Shown one piece after another: positions 13,020-16,730 of a stretch of DNA of 16,730 bases. The stretch comes from SLAN01 sp046545955 (GTDB lineage Bacteria > Spirochaetota > Spirochaetia > DSM-27196 > SKKC01), in assembly GCA_046545955.1 (NCBI GenBank), contig JBKGYS010000046.1:1-16730 (forward strand), given 5' to 3'. Position 1 is the stretch's first letter, and each line of letters opens with the position of its first letter. A model generated the notes under the pieces. It had not been told where the DNA came from and ran no database searches. It saw nothing but the letters and a program-made list of their open reading frames with translations. Position numbers and translations under genes: made by a program.

Positions 13020-14621
13020 CTAGTCGCGTGAGTTATAGGTCGTACGCGGTGTAAGTCCGGGTTGCTTCCAGTTTCGATACCACGCCTCCACGTAGGGCAT
13101 GAGCTCACGCACGGTTCGCTCATTTGCCTCCGGCACCCGCTGCGCGGCGAGCTCGTCCGCGAGCTCGGCCTCAAGCGCTGGCTCATCCATGGTCAGCACT
13201 CGCCCGTCTTCGACCACCCGACGCCCACCGACAAACACGCTGTCCACATCCGAGGCGGATGCCCGATACACAAGAAGCGACAGCGGGTCGACCTCGGGAG
13301 CAACCCAGGGGCGGGTAATACGGGTAATATCGAGCAGCACAAGATCGGCCTGGGCCCCGGTAGCGATAGCGCCGTCGGCGATTGTCGCGGCTGAAGAAGG
13401 CCCGCGCGCATACCACGCGGCGCCGGCGTTGGCCGTCGCTGCCCGCGAGCCGACTTCGCCGCCCGGCGCCGCGCCGCCATACAGCGCCGCCCCGAAGGTG
13501 GTCGCGAGCGCAAATATATCGTCGGGCTCGGGCGCCGGCCCGTCAATCCCCGGTGTCCGGTGAAGCCGCAGGGCGAGACGCATTTCCTGCCACATGTCGT
13601 CGTTATCATTCATGGTGGTGCCGTCGAGTCCGATGCCGGTGGTCACGCCGGCCGCAATGAGCGCGTTCAGCGGAGCGATTCCCGAGCGCAGTCTGAGGTT
13701 CGAGCTCGGATTATGGCTTATCGCCGCTCCCCGCGCCGCGAGGAGCTCGATTTCCGTGTCGGAAAGCCACACCCCGTGCGCGCACGAGAAACGGGGCCCG
13801 AGTACGCCGAGCGTATCGAGATGCTCCACAACGCGTCGCCCGGTCATCCGCGGCCCGGCAAACTTCTCGTAAACAGACTCCTCGAGGTGCGTCTGAATAT
13901 TCATTCCGGTTTCGCTCGAAACCTCGCCCATGCGAACGAGCGTCTCGTCGTGCACCCACTGCGGCCCCGGAGGGCCGAACCAGAGCGATACCCGCGAATG
14001 ATCTCGCCACCGGTTAAAGTGCGTTCTCATACTCTCGAAATACTCTTCGGTCGAGATCGCTTCCGGGCCGGGAAGTCGGCGCTCGGCAAGCTCGCGCAGA
14101 GGGTCAGGAAGCGAGGCGAGAAACTTACGGTCCTCTCCGGCCACAAGGAAGCTTCGCTCGGCTACCCCCACGGCGAGCGCCGCCCGAATTCCGGTTTCGC
14201 GGTAGGCTTCAAGGCGGGCTTCAACCCCTTCGTGAAACTCCTCGTACGTTCCCGCACCCTGGTGCACGTCGACCACCCGCGTTATGCCCGAGCGCAGCTG
14301 GCGGGCGGCGGCTATCTTTGTCTCTAAAGCCGGATCGGCCGGGCGACCGGATGCAAGCGACAGAAGCCACGGCTCGAGCGCGCGGTCGGGTATCGCCTGC
14401 GCTATGCTCGTGACCCCGGCACTGTGATGGTGCGCATTGACCAATCCCGGAAGCAGCGCGTAGCGATCGCCCCCGTATACCGGCACATTGTCGAAGCGGC
14501 GGCGCAGATCACCCCAGTCGCCTACTTCCGCGATTCGCTCACCGTCGACGAGCACCGCCCCATCGGTAAGCACATTCGGGCCGGCTTCCACCACCCACTT
14601 CGCGCGGACCAGGTACTTCAT
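13020..14621 (-). CDS. Amidohydrolase of the ATZ/TRZ (deaminase) family
   Basis: This 533-residue metal-dependent hydrolase belongs to the cytosine deaminase/ATZ-TRZ branch, which deaminates or dechlorinates nitrogen heterocycles. It has the composite layout: an N-terminal beta-sandwich part (1-57), a TIM barrel, and the sandwich's C-terminal part (FVGGRRVVEDGRVLTMD). Metal ligands and active residues: His64 and His66 (LVNAHHH), His245 (QTHLEES, with Glu248 as likely acid/base), His282 (AHGVWL) and Asp333 (GLDGTT). SHNPSSNLRLRSGIAPL (302-318) is a strong family signature. Specificity cannot be read off; 8-oxoguanine, isoxanthopterin and thioadenosine-type deaminases all look similar. The ATG at 14621 overlaps the dcp stop as ATGA. 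The open frame extends upstream to 14822, but that part is inside dcp in another frame and is excluded. Confidence 0.92.
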   Translation of the reverse strand: MKYLVRAKWVVEAGPNVLTDGAVLVDGERIAEVGDWGDLRRRFDNVPVYGGDRYALLPGLVNAHHHSAGVTSIAQAIPDRALEPWLLSLASGRPADPALETKIAAARQLRSGITRVVDVHQGAGTYEEFHEGVEARLEAYRETGIRAALAVGVAERSFLVAGEDRKFLASLPDPLRELAERRLPGPEAISTEEYFESMRTHFNRWRDHSRVSLWFGPPGPQWVHDETLVRMGEVSSETGMNIQTHLEESVYEKFAGPRMTGRRVVEHLDTLGVLGPRFSCAHGVWLSDTEIELLAARGAAISHNPSSNLRLRSGIAPLNALIAAGVTTGIGLDGTTMNDNDDMWQEMRLALRLHRTPGIDGPAPEPDDIFALATTFGAALYGGAAPGGEVGSRAATANAGAAWYARGPSSAATIADGAIATGAQADLVLLDITRITRPWVAPEVDPLSLLVYRASASDVDSVFVGGRRVVEDGRVLTMDEPALEAELADELAAQRVPEANERTVRELMPYVEAWYRNWKQPGLTPRTTYNSRD

Positions 14622-16675
14622 GCCGATATGAGTCCCCGTTTTTTGAGCATGGAATGCACCTGCGCATCGCGAGAACGGAAGCAGCGATACGCATCGGTCG
14701 GGTCCACGCTGTCGCCGACCTCGAGCACGCAGCGTCGAAATCGCTCGGCAAGCTCCGGATTGAACACATCCCCCGATTCCTGGAAGGCCTCGAACGCGTC
14801 CGCCTCGAGTACCTCCGCCCACATATAGACGTAGTATCCGGCCGCGTAGCCGTCGTCGGAGAAGAGGTGCCGGAAATGCGGCAGGCGGTGACGAAGCCCG
14901 ATCGCTTCGGGAATCCCGAGGCTGACGGTCTGCTCCTGTTCGAATTTGTCGAGGTCGATGTTTTCCCCCCTGTCCTTCGAATGCAGCGCCATATCCACAA
15001 GCGCGCAGGCGGTATACTCGACGGTGCGGAATCCCTGATTAAAGGTCTCGGCGCGTCGGATCTTCTCGACCAGTTCGTCGGTAATCGGTTCGCCGGTCCC
15101 GGTATGCACGGCGTGTTTTTTTAAGACCGATGGATCGAGCGCCCAGTTTTCGTGAAGCTGCGACGGGAGCTCTACAAAGTCGCGTCGGACGTTGGTCCCC
15201 GAAAGCTCGGCGTAGGTCACATTCGAAAGCAGTCCGTGTAGCGCATGCCCGAACTCATGAAAGAGGGTTCGAACGTTGTCATAGCTCAGGAGCGTGGGCC
15301 TGCCCTCGGTTGCTTTCGCGAAGTTGGTGTTAATCACCACGACCGGAAAGCCCGGGCCCTCGAGGCGATTACGCGCCTGGGAGCGGTACATGCTCATCCA
15401 CGCGCCGCCGCGTTTACTCGAGCGGGCGAACGGGTCGACAATAAGTACTCCCACGAGCTCGCCGTCAGCCCCGCGCCGCACCTCAAACAGACGAGCATCC
15501 GCGTGATAGATGGGCACCCCATCGACCCTCGAAAATCGTAGACCGTACAGGCGGTTTGCGCACTCGAACATCGCATCCACCATACGGTCGAACTCGAAAT
15601 ACGACTTAAGCGCCGCTTCGTCGAGGTCAAAGCGACTGCGTCGCACTTTTTCCGCGTAGAAGTGCCAGTCCCAGCCGCGAATTTCCCCGGAGAGTCCGTC
15701 TGCGTGTGCCGCTGTCTGAAGCTCCTGCTGCTCCTCGGCCGCGCGCCGTTTGGCCGGCTCCCAGACTTGCTCGAGCAAATCCGAGACCGCGTCGGGCGTG
15801 GCCGCCATGCGATCGGCAAGCGCGTACTCTGCGAACGTGTTGTAGCCTAAAAGCCCTGCAAGCTCGCTTCGAAGCGCCACGATGCGCGCGGCGATCGGCC
15901 GGGTATCGCGCTCGGTTCCCGTTTCGCCACGAGCTTTGTACGCGTTCCAGACCTTCTCGCGCAAATCACGCCGCGTGGAATAGGTCAGAAAGGGATCGAC
16001 GAGGGAAGGAGACAGATTAATCGCGTATCCATCTATCCCCTTGTCCCTCGCAACCGCCGCGGCGGCATCGAGAACAAACTCCGGAAGTCCCGCGCGCTCC
16101 TCCTCGGTGGGAAGCTCGAGGGTAAACGCCGCCTCGTCGGCGAGCACCGCCTGTGAGAAGCTTGTATACAGCGACGCAAGCTCCTCGGTAATCTCGGCGT
16201 AGCGTCGCCGCGACTGGCCCGTAAGCAGCGCGCCGTTTCTGACGAATCGCCGGTATACCCGCTCGAGAAGACGCCGATCCTCGCCCGAGCGCAGCGTAGA
16301 ATCGTCGGCTTGGGAATCGTAAACGGCGCGAACACGCGAGAAGAGCCCTTCGTGCAGATTAACCGCGTTTTCGTGTGCCGCAACCCTCGGCGCGATTTCG
16401 CGTTCGGCCTCCTGGAGCGCATCGCAGGTTTCGCTTGCCGCCAGGTTGAAGAACGTGTGTGCGACCCGGCTGAAGGCCTCACCGGCGCGGTCGAGGGAAG
16501 CGACGGTGTTCTCGAAGGTTGGCGGCTCAGAGCTGGAAGCGATCTGTTCGATCTCGCGCGTGTGTTCGCGCATGGCCTCTTCAAACGCGGGTTTGAACTG
16601 CGCGGCTTCAATCTCGTTGAAGGGGGGAAGCGCGTAGGGAGTATCCCACCGCTTGAGCAAAGGATTATCGTTCAT
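14618..16675 (-). CDS. dcp: Peptidyl-dipeptidase Dcp (M3 zinc metallopeptidase)
   Basis: Dcp is a cytoplasmic or periplasmic carboxydipeptidase that clips dipeptides from the C-terminus of short peptides. The 685 residues are close to E. coli Dcp (681). The zinc site is FHEFGHALHG with His473, Glu474 and His477, and the third ligand is Glu502 in DFVELPSQLHENWA. The segment YAELSGTNVRRDFVELPSQ is Dcp-like rather than oligopeptidase A (PrlC)-like. GYAAGYYVYMWAEVLEADAF near 609-628 is the M3 C-terminal substrate-binding region. No signal peptide is seen, so a cytoplasmic location is likely. The start is ATG 16675 (MNDNPLLKRWDTPYALPPF, the normal family opening); a GTG at 16723 in frame adds residues without family resemblance. 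It leads the operon with the amidohydrolase and the aldo/keto reductase. Confidence 0.95.
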   Translation of the reverse strand: MNDNPLLKRWDTPYALPPFNEIEAAQFKPAFEEAMREHTREIEQIASSSEPPTFENTVASLDRAGEAFSRVAHTFFNLAASETCDALQEAEREIAPRVAAHENAVNLHEGLFSRVRAVYDSQADDSTLRSGEDRRLLERVYRRFVRNGALLTGQSRRRYAEITEELASLYTSFSQAVLADEAAFTLELPTEEERAGLPEFVLDAAAAVARDKGIDGYAINLSPSLVDPFLTYSTRRDLREKVWNAYKARGETGTERDTRPIAARIVALRSELAGLLGYNTFAEYALADRMAATPDAVSDLLEQVWEPAKRRAAEEQQELQTAAHADGLSGEIRGWDWHFYAEKVRRSRFDLDEAALKSYFEFDRMVDAMFECANRLYGLRFSRVDGVPIYHADARLFEVRRGADGELVGVLIVDPFARSSKRGGAWMSMYRSQARNRLEGPGFPVVVINTNFAKATEGRPTLLSYDNVRTLFHEFGHALHGLLSNVTYAELSGTNVRRDFVELPSQLHENWALDPSVLKKHAVHTGTGEPITDELVEKIRRAETFNQGFRTVEYTACALVDMALHSKDRGENIDLDKFEQEQTVSLGIPEAIGLRHRLPHFRHLFSDDGYAAGYYVYMWAEVLEADAFEAFQESGDVFNPELAERFRRCVLEVGDSVDPTDAYRCFRSRDAQVHSMLKKRGLISA

Positions 16676-16730
16676 GCGGCCATGGTGGTCGCGGGACACG
16701 CCCTCGTCAATACCACCGAACACAGCCGCC
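16672..16730 (-). CDS. Possible 3' end of an upstream gene overlapping dcp
   Basis: In the third frame of the minus strand, the last 18 codons before dcp are open and end in a TGA that overlaps the dcp ATG (ATGA). That is the same junction seen between dcp and the amidohydrolase. The fragment ends in ACPATTMAA and is too short to identify. Chance openness over 18 codons is quite likely. Confidence 0.25.
   Translation of the reverse strand, partial: RLCSVVLTRACPATTMAA

Noticed and set aside
13560..14327. 255-codon plus-strand opening inside the amidohydrolase gene.
   Set aside because: Antisense shadow of a gene with intact metal ligands; Arg/His/Pro-rich composition typical of such shadows.
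14622..14822. In-frame upstream extension of the amidohydrolase.
   Set aside because: It lies within dcp in another frame, is Arg/Gly-rich, and the ATGA junction at 14618-14621 explains the real start.
1..16730. A defence island, CRISPR array, transposon or other multi-gene novel system.
   Set aside because: No repeat-spacer pattern, transposase, integrase or toxin-antitoxin pair is visible; nearly every gene is a recognised housekeeping or metabolic type.

Overview
The window is a G+C-rich bacterial chromosomal segment that is almost fully packed with genes. Thirteen protein-coding genes are supported with good confidence, one of them (a MutS-family protein) cut by the left edge. There are no RNA genes, CRISPR arrays, insertion sequences or phage genes that I can see. 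The protein set (lipoprotein N-acyltransferase, exported protein, MutS-like protein with an unusual Walker B, alanine-racemase-fold decarboxylase) indicates a Gram-negative-type diderm. My impression from protein flavour is a free-living, high-G+C spirochaete, but this is inference and a 16S or protein search would be needed to confirm it.

Layout, left to right. (1) 1-540: C-terminal ATPase part of a MutS-like protein on the plus strand. It faces a minus-strand pair: an uncharacterised exported protein (565-1236) downstream of a rhomboid protease (1305-1949). (2) Across a 117-bp divergent gap, an ornithine/lysine-type decarboxylase and the 23S rRNA methyltransferase rlmE run on the plus strand (2067-3946). 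(3) prfC (release factor 3) on the minus strand converges on rlmE and is divergent from an aldo/keto reductase (5834-6814), which is followed by lnt (6913-8628). (4) deoD (purine nucleoside phosphorylase) on the minus strand converges on lnt. It is divergent from pth (peptidyl-tRNA hydrolase) across a 344-bp gap with good candidate promoters facing both ways. (5) A CDF-type zinc/cation exporter and an orphan nucleotidyltransferase follow pth on the plus strand. (6) A minus-strand operon closes the window: dcp (peptidyl-dipeptidase), an ATZ/TRZ-type amidohydrolase and a second aldo/keto reductase. Its members overlap by ATGA or are 20 nt apart, and the last gene meets the nucleotidyltransferase tail to tail with overlapping stop codons.

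Most of this is housekeeping: translation (prfC, pth, rlmE), envelope lipoprotein maturation (lnt), nucleoside salvage (deoD), polyamine synthesis (decarboxylase), peptide degradation (dcp) and metal export (CDF). I do not see a coherent new multi-gene system. The most interesting observation is that Lnt carries serine where the family's catalytic cysteine should be, while the Glu and Lys of the triad and the surrounding motifs are intact. Other points worth a look are the Asn-type Walker B of the MutS-like protein, a perfect 13-bp inverted repeat just upstream of the metal exporter, a possible small ORF joined to pth by an ATGA overlap, the uncharacterised exported protein beside a rhomboid protease, and many starts lacking a Shine-Dalgarno sequence.
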